Position numbers and translations under genes: made by a program. Source: Proteles cristata cristata (taxonomy: Eukaryota; Chordata; Mammalia; Carnivora; Hyaenidae). From it: DNA of 64,000 nt. The notes beneath the pieces were generated by a model. It was not told where the DNA came from and did not search any database. It saw nothing but the letters and a program-made list of their open reading frames with translations. The stretch covers positions 682,001 to 746,000 of the forward strand of contig JAESUZ010000420.1 of the NCBI GenBank assembly GCA_017311185.1, given 5' to 3'. Position 1 is the stretch's first letter; each line of letters starts with the position of its first letter. Shown piece after piece: positions 22,400-33,795 of the stretch.

Positions 22400-22618
22400 T
22401 TTTATTTCATTTTATTTACTTTTAAATGTTTATTTTTGAGAGAGAGAACACACATGGGTGAGCAGGGCAGGGGCAGAGAGAGGTGGGGGGACAGAGGATC
22501 TGAAGCAGGCTCCACTGTGACAGCAGTGAGCCCGACGCGGGGCTCGAACCCATGAACCACGAGATCATGACCTGAGCCGAAGTGGGATGCTTACCTGACA
22601 GAGCCCCCCAGGCACCCC
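22400..22618 (-). mobile_element. Can-SINE
   Basis: Reversed SINE with a T-rich edge near 22400-22430 and head ending caggcacccc. It has a 15-20 bp gap around the aggctccactgtgac section. The TSD is unclear. Confidence 0.9.
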
Positions 22619-22619
22619 A

Positions 22620-23994
22620 ATGAACTCTGCTTTAAACATTTGAGTGAGAGCTGCCTGTGGGCCACCCAGACAGAGATAAGAATAAAAAATACTCACACAG
22701 CTCTTTCCATGTACTTCACGTTATTTTGGGCACCAGACATACAAAGTCTTTGAATGTATACAACCGTCTTACGAAGAAGACAAAATAGCAGAAGTGGGGA
22801 GCCATTATCACCCGTCGGGCCCAAGAGGAAAGGGCAGGGAGGGAGAAGAAGAGTTAGCAGAGCCTGACAGAGCCCTAGAAGTAGGAGAGGGCCAGCCAGG
22901 GCTCCAGGGACAAATCCCCCACCTCTTCTCCCCTTGTGTTCTCAGCTCTTGCTCTCACCTCCCATTGGCTTCCTCCATCTAAGAGGCAGAAGGTGAAGGA
23001 CACCTGGTGATTCAGTTTGGGAGGTTATTACCCTCCCGGGCCACAGAGCAGAGAGCAGTGACGAGTGTGGTACGGAGCCAGCACAAATCTCAATCCCACG
23101 TGCAATAGAAAACCCAGTTTTTCTCAAAGTTCTTGGGGAGATTCACACTAGAAGCAGGAGAGGCGGGCCGGAAAAAGCTATGATATTGCCACGACAACAA
23201 CCTCCACATCTTACAGCTGCTGAACCCGACACACTTGTACCTCGGCGATGCTCAGCTCCGTATGGTGCCCCAGCTAATGGTACTCTGCCTTCCGGTAGGC
23301 TCTAAAAGAAACATAGAACCTTCTCAGTTCTGGGGAGATAATTCCCCGTCTGCTTTTCACTGCTTCATCCTGGAAGTGACCAATATCACCTACACTGATG
23401 TTTTATTTAGGCTTCTCTTATTTTCTAACGCAGTTCCCTGCCCTACTTGAAATTCCTTCCTCTCTCCTGAGAATTTCTTCCCTCTTCCATTGGCTGACTT
23501 GACACCACAGTCCTGAATTTGACTCTGATCTCCTGACGTCACATCCGTCCGGAGCTCTTTCCCTTTTTCCTGCACCACCAGCCTTCTCTGTATTCCTCTT
23601 TTTGGGAAAGCCACTCTCGCCTTCATACCCTCTGCCTGGCTTTTCTTTAATCTTGTGCAGCTCGTCTCTGCATATAAAGGAGCCAACACCTTGGTGAGAA
23701 TCATTAATTTTCAGAAGCTTTTATTTCAGGGACTCCAAAGATAATTGCTAAAAATAGGTGCATTCCCTGCAAGACACAGTTAACATCAACTCATTTTGTG
23801 GTCAGGCTTCCCAAAGGTGTGAGGCTCTGCGGGGAATACAAGTGTCTTAGCAGCCTTGACAAACTTCCCCCACAAGCGGGCTTGCGGCAAATAACGATTT
23901 CTTAGAGGCAGCCTTTGGTGCTCAGAGTTGGGGTGGCTGGGTCTGAGGTCTGGAGATGTCTGGGTGGGCCTGGGTTTTTCCAAGAGGGGAAACT
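22620..23994. other. No gene seen; mixed unassigned sequence
   Basis: Parts near 22690-22800 may be MIR, and 22900-23110 feels repeat-like, but I cannot name them. Frames such as 23390-23704 have no support. Confidence 0.4.
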
Positions 23995-24210
23995 GGGGGC
24001 TCCTGGGTGGCTCAGTCGGTTAAGCGTCCGACTTAGGCTCAGGTCATGATCTCATCACTCCTGGGTTCAAGCCTCGTGTCGGACTCTGTGCTGACAGCTC
24101 AGAGCCTGGAGCGTGCTTCGGGTTCTGTGTCTCCCTCTCTCTCTGCCCCTCCCCTGATCGCACTCTATCTCTCTCTCAACAATGAATAAATGTTAAAAAA
24201 TTTTTTTAAA
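23995..24210 (+). mobile_element. Can-SINE
   Basis: Full SINE starting ggggctcctgggtgg with an aatgaataaatg tail. The flanking duplication is imperfect (ggggaaact and ggaaaggaaac). Confidence 0.92.
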
Positions 24211-24219
24211 AGGAAAGGA

Positions 24220-26030
24220 AACGGCATCATTTTCCACGAATGCAGGAGTGGCATGAGGAGACAGGTCGCCTGGGCTCTTGCACCTGGGATTCTTGGCTTT
24301 TTAGAACTCTACAAATAGGTTCTTTAGGTACAAACCCTTCACTGAAAGTTGGTAAGGCCCTTCAGCATCTGGAGGAGTCATCCCAGTCAGGATAGGTTCA
24401 AGGTCTCAAAGAAATTAGCAACAGGTGGTAGGTGGGCATCGTTCCTATTTTCCTCACTCGTGACTTTGGCCCACAGAGAAAGTCTGTGAACAACTCTGCT
24501 TTCTAGAAAGTGAGGGGAGGGGATTTCTGGGCTTGGGCGAGGCTTCACTCACCTCCTAGTTGGACATACCAGTGGGCGCTCTTACTGTCTCTCTGCCTGG
24601 GGTCCTCCTTGCATGTCTCCCTCATTTACTCCCTCATTTACTCTTGCCCCCCTCTCTCTCTGCTCCCTGCCCCCCTTAATCCCTTGGACCTGCCTCCTCC
24701 CTGGTACAAGAAGGGTTGGCATCCCTTTCTTCTTGTAAAGACCAGGCTGACTCTTCCGTGCTTGCTCGGGCTTCTCAGCCTGTAACTGGAGGAGGGGGAG
24801 GAGGGGAATTGGGACAGGGCTGGTCTCGAAGCTCAGCTTTGTAAGGGCAGCCATGGAATGTTCTCCCATCCAGCTGCTTAAATAAAACCCACTCAGCTCT
24901 TGTTTCTCCTCTGGCTCCTTCCATCTTTTCATCAAACCGGTTAGAATCCATAGGGGGAGGAAAGGCATGAAGGATGTCCCGGATTTTGAACGCATGGAGG
25001 GTTGGCTGGGAGGTCTTAGAAATGCCACACGAGGACTTTGCAGTTGAGGAAAAGGAACATGGTGGGGAAACACATGTTATTGGGGGGGGGCCCTAAAGGC
25101 CACCATCAGCTCTTAGAAGCAGATGTTTCTAGGAACTGGAAGACTTTATGACAGTGGGCATGGGAGGCCTTTAACCTGGGTTCCAGAACCTGATTTTGTA
25201 GTTACAAGTGATTTCAGCAGGTGCGGTGGGTCATGTATTTGTACCATCAGCAAAGTCTCAACTGAGCCCTCAGACTCAGGACCTGGGTTAGAAAGAGAAA
25301 GAATCCATCTGAGGGGCTCACAAACACTTTCCCAGGAGCTAAAAGCCAAGATTCTTGCCTTGGTTGGAGATACTTATGTTCTTCTCAGGGTTAGGGGAGA
25401 TTTTTCTCAGCAACTTTAGGAAGTACTATGTCGGAAAAGGCAAGGCCTCATTAGAGTTGGGGGAGCTTGCCTCAACACAGGCTCTTCCTTAATGACAATG
25501 ACAAGAGGGCCAGTGTAAGGACTGGGGGTGTGTGTCATGTGTACCCCACATGCCCACGATCCACCTCTGTTTCAGCTTCGGTGTGGGAGCAGAGTCCCGG
25601 TGGATATGGGGGGCATTCCATCTCAAGTGCCTGTATGCACCTCCACTTCCACACCTCAGTGTGCTTCGCTGAAGGACAGCCCAGAGGGCAGGGAAGTTAA
25701 CACGCTCCTAGGTAACGGTCCATTGGAGGGGGATGGGAGGCAGAGAAGACCCCTGCCCCTGTCCTTCAGAGGGGCAATTCTGAAATGTGGCACTGCTCTC
25801 AAACGGTCATCAGTCAGAACTGCTCTTTAGCGATGGGGACTCCTTCCCTGCCTCACCCACACCGCCGCCTGTGGTTGCTCTCAGGCATCACATCCCAAAT
25901 AAACTGCTGGCACCCAAATCCTCAGAGTCTGCTTTTGGGGGAACCCAAATTAAGACACTCAGTGATCTTTCATGTGTCAAATGTCAACATTGGCAAGTGG
26001 AAATCTGGCTGATTTCTCTCTCCCATTGTC
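24220..26030. other. Longest stretch with few recognised repeats; no gene seen
   Basis: About 1.8 kb. It includes a nine-G run at 25082-25090. The 163-codon minus-strand frame at 24582-25073 is rich in P, R, E and Q, starts without good context and has no recognisable domain. Confidence 0.45.
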
Positions 26031-26240
26031 TTTTTTTTAAACTTTATCTTGAGAGAGAGAGAGCGAGAGCACACAAGTGGGGAAGAAACAGAGGGAGCGG
26101 GAAGAGAGAGAGAATCCCAAGCCAGTTCTGTGCTGTCAGTGCAGAGCCCGATACGGGACTTGAACTCACAAACCGTGAGCTCATGACCTGAGCTGAAATC
26201 AAGGGCCGGACACTTAACCGACTGAGCCACCAGGTACCCC
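26031..26240 (-). mobile_element. Older Can-SINE type
   Basis: Reversed SINE with gaaatcaagggccggacac in the head and a simple aatcccaagccagttctgtg middle, typical of older copies. Confidence 0.9.
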
Positions 26241-26844
26241 CTCTCCCCTTATATCTCATTTCTCCTCCAGAGTTACGAGACTGTGAGTGTCTAGTTCAAG
26301 GGAAGTAACAAAAGTAAGTAAGGTAGCAAGAGATTTTAATGGTACCTTTAGAGTAGCTTGAGGAATTAAAACGTAGGAAAAGCAGAATTTGGGGCAAAAG
26401 ACTGACACAGGTCATCACTTTTATTTGAATTATTGCTGGCCACAGCAGTACTGGGACTTCGCCAACTATGGGAATTATGAAATTTTTAGGTCTTTGCCAG
26501 TTGTACAAGGTTGAAAATAATGGTATCATATGTACTGTTTTAATTCACATTTTAAAAAACTACAATGAGAGCATTTTTCCTTGTGTGTATTAATCATTGC
26601 TGTTTTTCCCCCATAAGCTGGATGTTCCACACATTATTTCACAGATCATTTCAATGGCAGGTATTCAGATCAAGCCCCTTTTGTCACTATCTTAGAGAAT
26701 GGCACGGTACACAAATGGAAAAAATAATTCAACGTTCCGCATAACGGAAGTCTAGCACATTGAAAGGATGGTGCCATTTTTTTCCTGTACATTTTTGTTG
26801 TGAACATTGAAATGTTTGGTAATACTCCACGTATACAGCCTTTG

Positions 26845-26995
26845 CAGAGAAATTGGCACTGAGATTGACAGTGCAAATTGGTACAGTGTTTTGAAGGGCA
26901 CTTGAACAATTTCTATCAAAATTTAAGATAGGCCTATCCACTGTTGTAGCATTTCAAGAAAATTTGTCCTGCAAATATGCTTACATGAGGTCCCC
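26845..26995 (+). mobile_element. Old L1M fragment
   Basis: It resembles the end of L1 ORF2: gcaaattggtacagtgtttt, tatcaaaatttaagatagg and tttgtcctgcaaatatgctt. The flanks are unassigned. Confidence 0.55.
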
Positions 26996-26999
26996 AATA

Positions 27000-27679
27000 T
27001 TATGCTTTATTGTGGGTGTATATGTGTGCGCACGCATGCTAATCTATGCGTGAAGAATAGACTCTCAGAGGTGGAGAATTAATAAAGACTCCTGGGTCCT
27101 TCCTGAATCTAATCCTGGAGCTGCTGCAAAAGACAGAGAGTGAGTCATAGATCCTAGGGCCTACCTAAGACTATGCACATCATTTCAAGAAGGAGGAGGT
27201 GCTGGAGTGTCAATGTGACAGGCTAAAGAGAGGTCTGGGTGTCGCAGGTGGCACATAGGCGGGGCATGAACTTGAGAGCTGATCCCTGCCTTTGCGGAGC
27301 AGAGAAACAGCAGGTGCTCATCTGGGGGCCCATTGCATCCAGGCCCAGAGCAAGACAGGCCTGGAGTTCTGGGGGGAGGGGCGAGGGCAGGTGGAGCGGC
27401 ACTGTCTGCAGCCTAGAATCCGGCCCATTCCCAGAATACAAGAGGGAGAGGGGAGAAGAAGGGCAGTGACTGCGGGCAAGTTGTTACATGGGGAAATCCT
27501 CATCACAGCCCAGCCTCCCGGGAGAAGCACAAACGTGGGTCAAGGATCTTGCCCCCAACCTCATCTGCTCCTCCAGCCACAGCCAAGCTATCAAATAGTC
27601 CCAAAGGAATCTGAGTTCGGAGGAACAGATAACGAGACAGTAACTGAGACAATCCATGCCATAAGATGCAGGAATAAGA
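27000..27679. other. No gene seen; unassigned sequence
   Basis: Frames at 27239-27469 and 27292-27693 overlap each other and lack domains or splice signals. Confidence 0.4.
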
Positions 27680-27689
27680 GATTCGAATT

Positions 27690-28219
27690 TTAAAAATTGT
27701 TTGTGTATTTATTTATATTTAAATAAAATAAGCCAGGTTGGCTGACATATAGTGTAATGGCTTCAGGAGTAGAACTCAGTGATTCATCACTGACATATGA
27801 CACCCAGTGCTCAGGCCAAGTGCCCTCCTGGATGCCCAGCACCCATCTAGCCCATCCCCCCACCCACGTCCCCTCCAGCAACCCCCAGTTTGTTCTCTGT
27901 ATTTAAGAGTCTCTTATGGTTTCCCTCTCTCTCTGTTTTTATCTTATTTTTCCTTCCCTTCCCCTATGTTCATGTTTTTGTTTCTTAAATTCCACATATG
28001 AGTGAAATCATATGACGGTTATCTTTCTCTGACTTATTTCACTTAGCATAATACTCTAGTTCCATCCATGTTGTTGCAAATGGCAAGATTTCATTCTTTT
28101 TGAGCGCTAAGATTCGTGTGTGTGTGTGTATGTGTGTGTGTGTATACACATACCACATTTTCTTTATCCATTCATCAGTCAATGGATATTTAGGCTCTTT
28201 CCATACTTTGGCTATTATG

Positions 28220-28220
<1 letters not shown>
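27690..28220 (-). mobile_element. 5'-truncated LINE-1 3' end, second copy
   Basis: It belongs to the same L1 lineage as 300-1945: the same 3' UTR, gattcatcactgacatatg and cacccagtgctca, and the same ORF2 end. A TG-rich microsatellite occurs at 28117-28145. It stops at tttggctattatgg, where a TA array begins. Confidence 0.9.

Positions 28221-28221
<1 letters not shown>

Positions 28222-28262
<41 letters not shown>
28222..28262. repeat. (TA)n array between L1 and SINE
   Basis: About 20 TA units with one GTA interruption. It sits where the reversed SINE tail would be. Confidence 0.93.
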
Positions 28263-28450
28263 TAGAGAGAGCAAACATGAGTGGGGGAGGGGGCAGAAGG
28301 GGAGAGAGACAGAGAGACAGAGAGAATCTCAAGCAGGCTCCACCCTCAGCATGGAGCCCGAATTTGGGCTCGATCCGACAGGTCTGGGATCATGACCTGA
28401 GCTGAAATCAAGAGTTAGACGCTTAACCAATGGAACCACTCAGGTGCCCC
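28263..28450 (-). mobile_element. Older Can-SINE type joined to L1 remnant
   Basis: Reversed SINE with the older gaaatcaagagttagacgc head, ending gtgcccc at 28450. Immediately after comes tg and gattcgaat, which also occurs at 27680-27688 beyond the L1 tail. Confidence 0.88.
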
Positions 28451-28587
28451 TGGATTCGAATCTCTTAAAGTTAAAATAAGGAAAACGAATATCCGGAGAG
28501 GACTAAGCAAAGATTTTAGGAGCATAAAATAGGAATAAGAAGTTTTGAAGAGCCATTTGGTGACTCTGGGACATGAAAAATATATTG

Positions 28588-28613
28588 CTAAATAAATAAA
28601 TAAATAAATAAAG
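28588..28613. repeat. (AAAT)n microsatellite
   Basis: Six tandem AAAT units. Confidence 0.92.
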
Positions 28614-28679
28614 GCCACACTGTTTGGGAGTGAAAAGTATATTGTAAAAAATGAAAGTCACATGTATTGTCCGAGAAGA

Positions 28680-28850
28680 AGTTGGCAAACATAATGAATA
28701 CAGCTAAAGAGCAAATTAGTGAACTGAAGGACTCAGCTAATGAACCCTCCCAGAAAGCAATTGGGAGGGATAAATTGGTGGAAGAAAAGAGAGTAAAGTT
28801 AAGTATTAGAATTCCAGTAGTCATGTCAGGAGGGGGAAAAAAGAATAAAT
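28680..28850 (+). mobile_element. Possible old L1 ORF1/5' region fragment
   Basis: The frame has NTAKEQISELKDSANEPSQKAIGRDK, whose rhythm recalls the coiled-coil part of old L1 ORF1p. Similarity is weak and rests on memory of the pattern. Confidence 0.3.
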
Positions 28851-29385
28851 GGAGAGGAGGCAGTGGTTTGGCAGAATTAAAATGGGAGATGGAGTTTGGG
28901 AAAATAGCGGGGACCTTCAGGGCCCAGGGCCCGGGCTGTCAGCAAGGGACTCTAATCCAAAGTGGCACTCTGAGCACAGTGGGACTCCTGAGTATGTTCA
29001 AACATGGTAATTTATTATTATTTATTTACAAGAAACAGATTCCCGTTTGACCTTGCTATTCCTGCCGGGCTAGTACTGAGCTATTGTTCAGCACAAAAGA
29101 AGAATGCAAAGTGTGTAGCAATCTCCAACTCGATGCCTCCTGGTCAGATTTTGATGGATCAAAGGATGTAAATGAGATGCAAGCCCCTTGTTAAGCCCTG
29201 TTCCCCGAGATCACCCCATTCAGACACTGAGCATCAGGGTGGCAGCTGCCAATTTTAACTCTTTTGTTTCCGGTGCAATTTCCTTCTGAAATTCATTTTC
29301 TCTTTCCGTAACTGCTTTCTACGCTTTCCTCAAAATTTTCACATTTTTTTTTGGTATCACTACTCTTCCTTCTTCTTTTTCTTAA
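28850..29385. other. No gene seen; unassigned sequence
   Basis: No recognised family or exon-like frame. Confidence 0.4.
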
Positions 29386-29592
29386 TTTTAAAAAATGTTT
29401 ATTCAATTTTTGAGAGATGGAGACAGAGCATGAGTTGGGGAGGGGCAGGGGCGGGGAGAGAGACGGAATCCGAAGCAGGCTCCAGGCCCTGAGCTGTCAG
29501 CACAGAGCCTGATGCAGGCCTCAAACCCACGAACGTGAGATCATGACCTCAGCCAATGCCAAACGCTTAACTGACTGAGCACCCAGACGCCC
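29386..29592 (-). mobile_element. Can-SINE
   Basis: Reversed SINE with a CT-rich TSD, cttccttcttctttt at 29365-29379 and cttccttctcttctt at 29593-29607. Confidence 0.9.
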
Positions 29593-29714
29593 CTTCCTTC
29601 TCTTCTTCCTGTCTTCTTCTCTTTCATCATTGCTAGTTTCTGCTCTTTTTTCACTATTTTCAAAGTTACTCATTGATTCATCCATCAAGTTATCTATTCA
29701 ACAATTACTTTGAG

Positions 29715-29910
29715 GGGTTCCCCGGGTGGCTCAGTTGGTTAAATGTCATGATCTCATGTTTCAAGCTCCTTGTTGGACTCTGCGCTGACAGCTGAGGGTC
29801 TGGAGCTTCAGATTCTGTGTTTCCCTCTCTCTCTCTGCCCCTTACCTGCTTGCAGTCTGTCTCTCTCTCTCTCTCTCTCTCAAAAATGAACATGTTTAAA
29901 AAAAAAAAAA
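29715..29910 (+). mobile_element. Can-SINE, first unit of a tandem pair
   Basis: The older-type unit lacks about 15 bases after ggttaaatgtc. It ends in a poly-A and abuts the next unit. The outer TSD, acaattactttgag at 29701-29714 and acaattacgttgag at 30120-30133, encloses both. Confidence 0.92.
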
Positions 29911-30119
29911 CAGGGGCGCCTGGGCAGCTTAGTCCATTAAGCGTCCGACTTTCGCTTAGGTCATGATCTCGCGGTTCATGCGTTTGGCCCCGCGTCGGGC
30001 TCTGTGCCGACTGCCAGCTCAGAGCCTGGAGCCTGTTTCAGTCTGTGACTCCCTCTCTCTCTGACCCTCCCCTGCTCACGCTGTCTCTCTCTCTCTCCTA
30101 GAAATAAATAAAAAATAAA
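29911..30119 (+). mobile_element. Can-SINE, young subfamily, second unit of the pair
   Basis: It carries all young diagnostic bases (cagcttag, tttcgcttagg, gactgccagctc, ctcctagaaata). Its age and position suggest it entered the A-rich tail of the older unit. Confidence 0.93.
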
Positions 30120-30124
30120 ACAAT

Positions 30125-30440
30125 TACGTTGAGCACCCACCATGTTCCAGAAACTATTGAAGTCACTGAGGACACAGTAACCAAGACAGAAAGTAAACAA
30201 GTCAACAAACAACAAGAAAGAAGAAAAATCTGGATACTAGGTAAATGCAATGAAGATAATGGTGTATGTTAGAGAGTGATGTGGGGTGGAGTGGGCAGGG
30301 AGAGGGGTGTCCAAGGTATGTCTTTCTGAGGAGGTGACTGTTGAATTGAGGTCTGAAAGGTAGGGAGAAGTCACCTCTGTGAGATCTGGTGGAAAAACAT
30401 TGCAGGTAGAAGGAAGCATGAGCAAATGCCTTGAGGTTGG
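30125..30440 (+). repeat. Ancient mammalian repeat fragment, family unassigned
   Basis: It shows gagcacccaccatgttccag, an agtcaacaaac stretch and a late ttgcaggtagaaggaagcatg block, matching the pieces near 5385, 12415 and 18325. Confidence 0.5.
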
Positions 30441-30716
30441 CATGGTATATTCTTCAACCTTCTCTTCCTTTTTCTTGTTTCTCACCTCTAGTAAATTCCA
30501 GAATAAATGTTTCATTTCTAGTAAATTATGGAATAAATTCCAGAATACATTGAAGTGTCCTCATGATTTTCATTCTTGTGGCTTGGTTTCTGTTTCCACT
30601 GCCTCCTTGAAACAGTTTTCTTGCTTCCCTGAAATTGTTCTCTTGGTGGCCAACAGTGTCAGCCTAGGTGTGATAGTGATCTGGGAATAAAGAAGAAGAA
30701 ACAGAGAGAATGTTAG

Positions 30717-31183
30717 CCTGCAGGTTCAAATCCCAGCTCTGCCATTTACTGACTATACGATCTCAAATGTGTTACTAAAAAATAATCTCTCTGTGACTCA
30801 GTTTCCTTACCTGTCAACGTGAATAATAATAATAGTACCTCGGTTATAAGATTGTAGTAAAGATTACGTGGGTTGACAAGGTAACCAGCACTTGGCAAGC
30901 ACTGTAAGTATTAGCTATTACTATGCCAAAGAGCTCTATGCCTCTTGAGGACTACAGGTCCCTGTGCTTTTTGGATCCACAACTGTGGTTTCCTTAACCT
31001 TGTGAAAAGCATGGTTGGCAAGATCGACTGCCCTCTCTTGGGCTTGACTTGGTGTGTGCATTGGAAGGAAGGGGAAAGTACATTTTATGACCCCCTTCTA
31101 CATGCCAGGCATCATGACAAATACCTCTTTGAAGATCGTAACAACACCCCCAAGAGACAGATATCATTATTACCATTCTATGG
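30717..31183 (+). repeat. 467-bp segment, copy 1 of a recent duplication
   Basis: It matches 33252-33717 in the same orientation. By eye I count four substitutions and one 1-bp indel. It contains a MIR plus part of a reversed MIR, both cut abruptly at the segment edges. In the other copy both MIRs continue past the edges, so this copy appears to be the inserted one. It has no A-tail and at most a 3-bp TAG repeat at the edges. Confidence 0.95.
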
Positions 31184-31454
31184 TAGTACACAGCCTCAGT
31201 CTGTTTGGGAGGAGCTCTTTATTAAGGTAGGGGATGTAGGAGAAACCTTAATGAGCCATGAAAGCCCTCATACACCACTGCACACGGGACTGGGTGCCCA
31301 TCTTCTGCATTTCTCTCACCTCTGTTAAAGCTCTTCCCTCTTTTTGTGACCTGTGTCTGATTGCATATACGGGTCCTCCTCTTCGATCTTCACAAGACCA
31401 CCTGTTCCTCATTATTGAATTATTGGCCCTATCTCCTCATCTCCTTTCTGATAG
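31184..31454. other. No gene seen; unassigned sequence
   Basis: The 127- and 125-codon frames here run out of the duplicated MIR sequence and are not supported. Confidence 0.4.
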
Positions 31455-31760
31455 TATCATCCCCCCCATCTGCCATGGCCTTGTGGTGGGTAGAGTGCCC
31501 TTCCCTGCCTCTCCATCTTACTCTGGCCCTTGCAATGTTAGTGGACAAGACACTGGCAGAGGCTTGGACTGTGCTTGTGTTGTGACTCTTGCACATTCCT
31601 GTCCTTACTGCCTGAACCATATTTTAATTATATGAAATAGTTCTGGGATGCACTATTTCATCCCAGAAAAGTTCAGCAGACCTGAATCCAGCCCAGCCTT
31701 GATTTGTTAAAAACCAGCTGACCCAGTGACCTGGGAGCAAGACATTAATATAAATACAAC
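31455..31760 (+). mobile_element. Degraded LTR-like element (MaLR/ERVL type suspected)
   Basis: It has the order gccatggccttgtggtggg, a gacactggcagaggcttgg block and aaaaccagctgacccagtga. The element at 59140-59560 seems to share this layout. I cannot name the family. Confidence 0.45.
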
Positions 31761-31779
31761 ATAAATGTAACTCAGTTAA

Positions 31780-33204
31780 TATTTATTGAATGAATGCATA
31801 TTGCTTATACCAAAATTATTGGATTATAGATCTGTCTGTGCATTTTTGGGTTGAGGGCATTAACATTTCTGGATGCCAAGAGCCATCTGCATTCCAGGTG
31901 AGTCGTGGACACTCTGATCACACCTTGGAATGGGTCTGAGGCTTCTTCGGAAGTTCCTTAGCAGCCTCAGCTCCCGCGTGTTGGATAATCAGACAGGGGC
32001 CAAGGCCGAGTCCTGCTGAATTCCTGGGGATTTCAGAGTTCAGTCGTTTCGGTCCTGATTTTATGATCCTTTGTTTTATTGTTATGAATTCTTAAGTGTA
32101 TTCTGTGCTTTGCATGGCCATCGGCGAGGGCTATAGGGCTGGACAACCTCCAAGCTGCTAGGTACACAGGACATGCCACCAAAGGATCCGAGGGTCGGCA
32201 TGGTGATGAAGGTCTGAAGCCCACTTATCACGGAAGATGAGATGGAGAGATACATTCCCGCTTACTGCCGATGACGGCAGTAATGCTACCTGATTTATAA
32301 GTCCCCAGGGCCTTCTCATCATGCATTAGAGTGTCTGCATCGGATTTTTCCTTTGTCTGAGGGTCTCTGCTCTGGCCTCGAGGATTTCAGAGAGGAATTG
32401 ACTCACACCGACTTTGTTGTGCAGACAAAGCATTGGGTGCTGATTCTAAAGCGGGAAGTCTGTATATAGAAAACTAAGATCTACCTGCGTGAGGTGGCAA
32501 TCTGTGGCTGCTGGAGGACGTGACACCAAGAAGCCAATGTAGGACCCATGTTCTTGCTCACCTGAGTTGTTGATACTAATCACTTCCTCCTTCAGACAAG
32601 CGCAAGCCCCAGGCCGGTCCAGTCAGATGCCATCTTTCTGGCATCTTGGAGGAGTGTAGACAGTGGGAGATGCTTGGAATCTGTTCACCTCGGTGGTGGG
32701 GCCCAGAAGACACCCATCACTGATTCTCCAAGCCCGTTTACCCAGAGTGGTTCTAATTCACATTCTCTCTGCTTGTCCAGTGTTTCCTTCAATTTTCTGA
32801 ACTTCTCCATGAATCCTTCCAATAAGTTCCCTTTTTATAAATTAACTAGAGCTGATTCTGCAGCTTGCATGCAAACCATCCTGACAGATACTGGGTCTCT
32901 TGCATAGGAAGCTGTCAGAGGAAGTGGCCTTTTGCAGGGCTTGAAATGAAGATGGTGGGCTTCAGACTCTTAGCAGAGTGTGAAGCCACAGAATAATCCT
33001 TGCTCAAGTTTGCTGAAGACCCCAAGACCCAGCCCTCATTCGTGGCTCGTATGTCAGCCAGCCCAATTCCCCCAAATTTTATTTATCATCTTTAGCTAAT
33101 CACCAGTCAGTCACAGAGCCGGAGGGTATTGTCTTCGGGTAGACCTATAGAACATGGTGTGGTGTGGTGTGGTGCGATGTGATATGGCATGTGTGGCATC
33201 ATGG
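31780..33204. other. Few recognised repeats; no gene seen
   Basis: About 1.4 kb. A short (GGTGT)n-like run lies at 33153-33178. The 77-codon frame at 32674-32907 has no domain or splice support. Confidence 0.45.
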
Positions 33205-33455
33205 GGCACAGCACGGCGCGTTACCTAAGGGTATGGGTTTTGGAGCCAAACCCTGCAGGTTCAAATCCCAGCTCTGCCATTTACTGACTATACGATCTCA
33301 AATGTGTTACTAAAAAATAATCTCTCTGTGACTCAGTTTCCTTACCTGTCAATGTGAATAATAATAATAGTACCTCGATTATAAGATTGTAGTAAAGATT
33401 ACGTGGGTTGACAAGGTAACCAGCACTTGGCAAGCACTGTAAGTATTAGCTATTA
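33205..33455 (+). mobile_element. MIR SINE
   Basis: Near full-length MIR: gtatgggttttggagcca, ggttcaaatcccagctctgc, gtgactcagtttccttacct and aataatagtacctcg. Positions 33252 onward lie in the duplicated segment. Confidence 0.92.
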
Positions 33456-33717
33456 CTATGCCAAAGAGCTCTATGCCTCTTGAGGACTACAGGTCCCTGT
33501 GCTTTTTGGATCCACAACTGTGGTTCCTTAACCTTGTGAAAAGCATGGTTGGCAAGATCGACTGCCCTCTCTTGGGCTTGACTTGGTGTGTGCATTGGAA
33601 GGAAGGGGAAAGTACATTTTATGACCCCCTTCTACATGCCAGGCATCATGACAAATACCTCTTTGAAGATCGTAACAACACCCCTAAGAGACAGATATCA
33701 TTACTACCATTCTATGG
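33252..33717 (+). repeat. 466-bp segment, copy 2 (probable source) of the duplication
   Basis: Same sequence as 30717-31183 with four substitutions and one missing T. Both edges lie inside MIR elements that continue into the flanks. This marks it as the original location. Confidence 0.95.
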
Positions 33718-33795
33718 GTCAGAGAGCTGGAGCTCACAGTGGTTAAATGACTAGTCCTAGGTCACTCAGCTGCTAAGATTCAGATTTTCTATTCT
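33600..33795 (-). mobile_element. MIR SINE, reversed
   Basis: Reversed MIR order: ctacatgccaggcatcatga, tcgtaacaacacccc, a tctatgggtcagagagctg block and gtcactcagctgctaagatt. Confidence 0.8.

Noticed and set aside
24582..25073. 163-codon minus-strand frame, the longest in the window
   Set aside because: No recognisable domain, no splice context, and low-complexity composition. Frames of this length can arise by chance in GC-richer sequence.
25970..26230. Recurring MAQSVKRPTSAQVMIS-like peptides at many sites, looking like a gene family
   Set aside because: Every instance is the SINE tRNA head read in one frame. The similarity is repeat homology, not a protein family.
30945..31328. 127-codon frame repeated at 33458-33754 as a possible duplicated gene
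   Set aside because: The shared peptide comes from the duplicated MIR-containing DNA. It has no domain and diverges at the segment edge.
30717..33717. Haplotype-overlap assembly artefact as the simple explanation of the duplication
   Set aside because: A retained haplotype would duplicate long flanks too. Here only 467 bp is shared and the flanks differ sharply. A smaller assembly error is not excluded.
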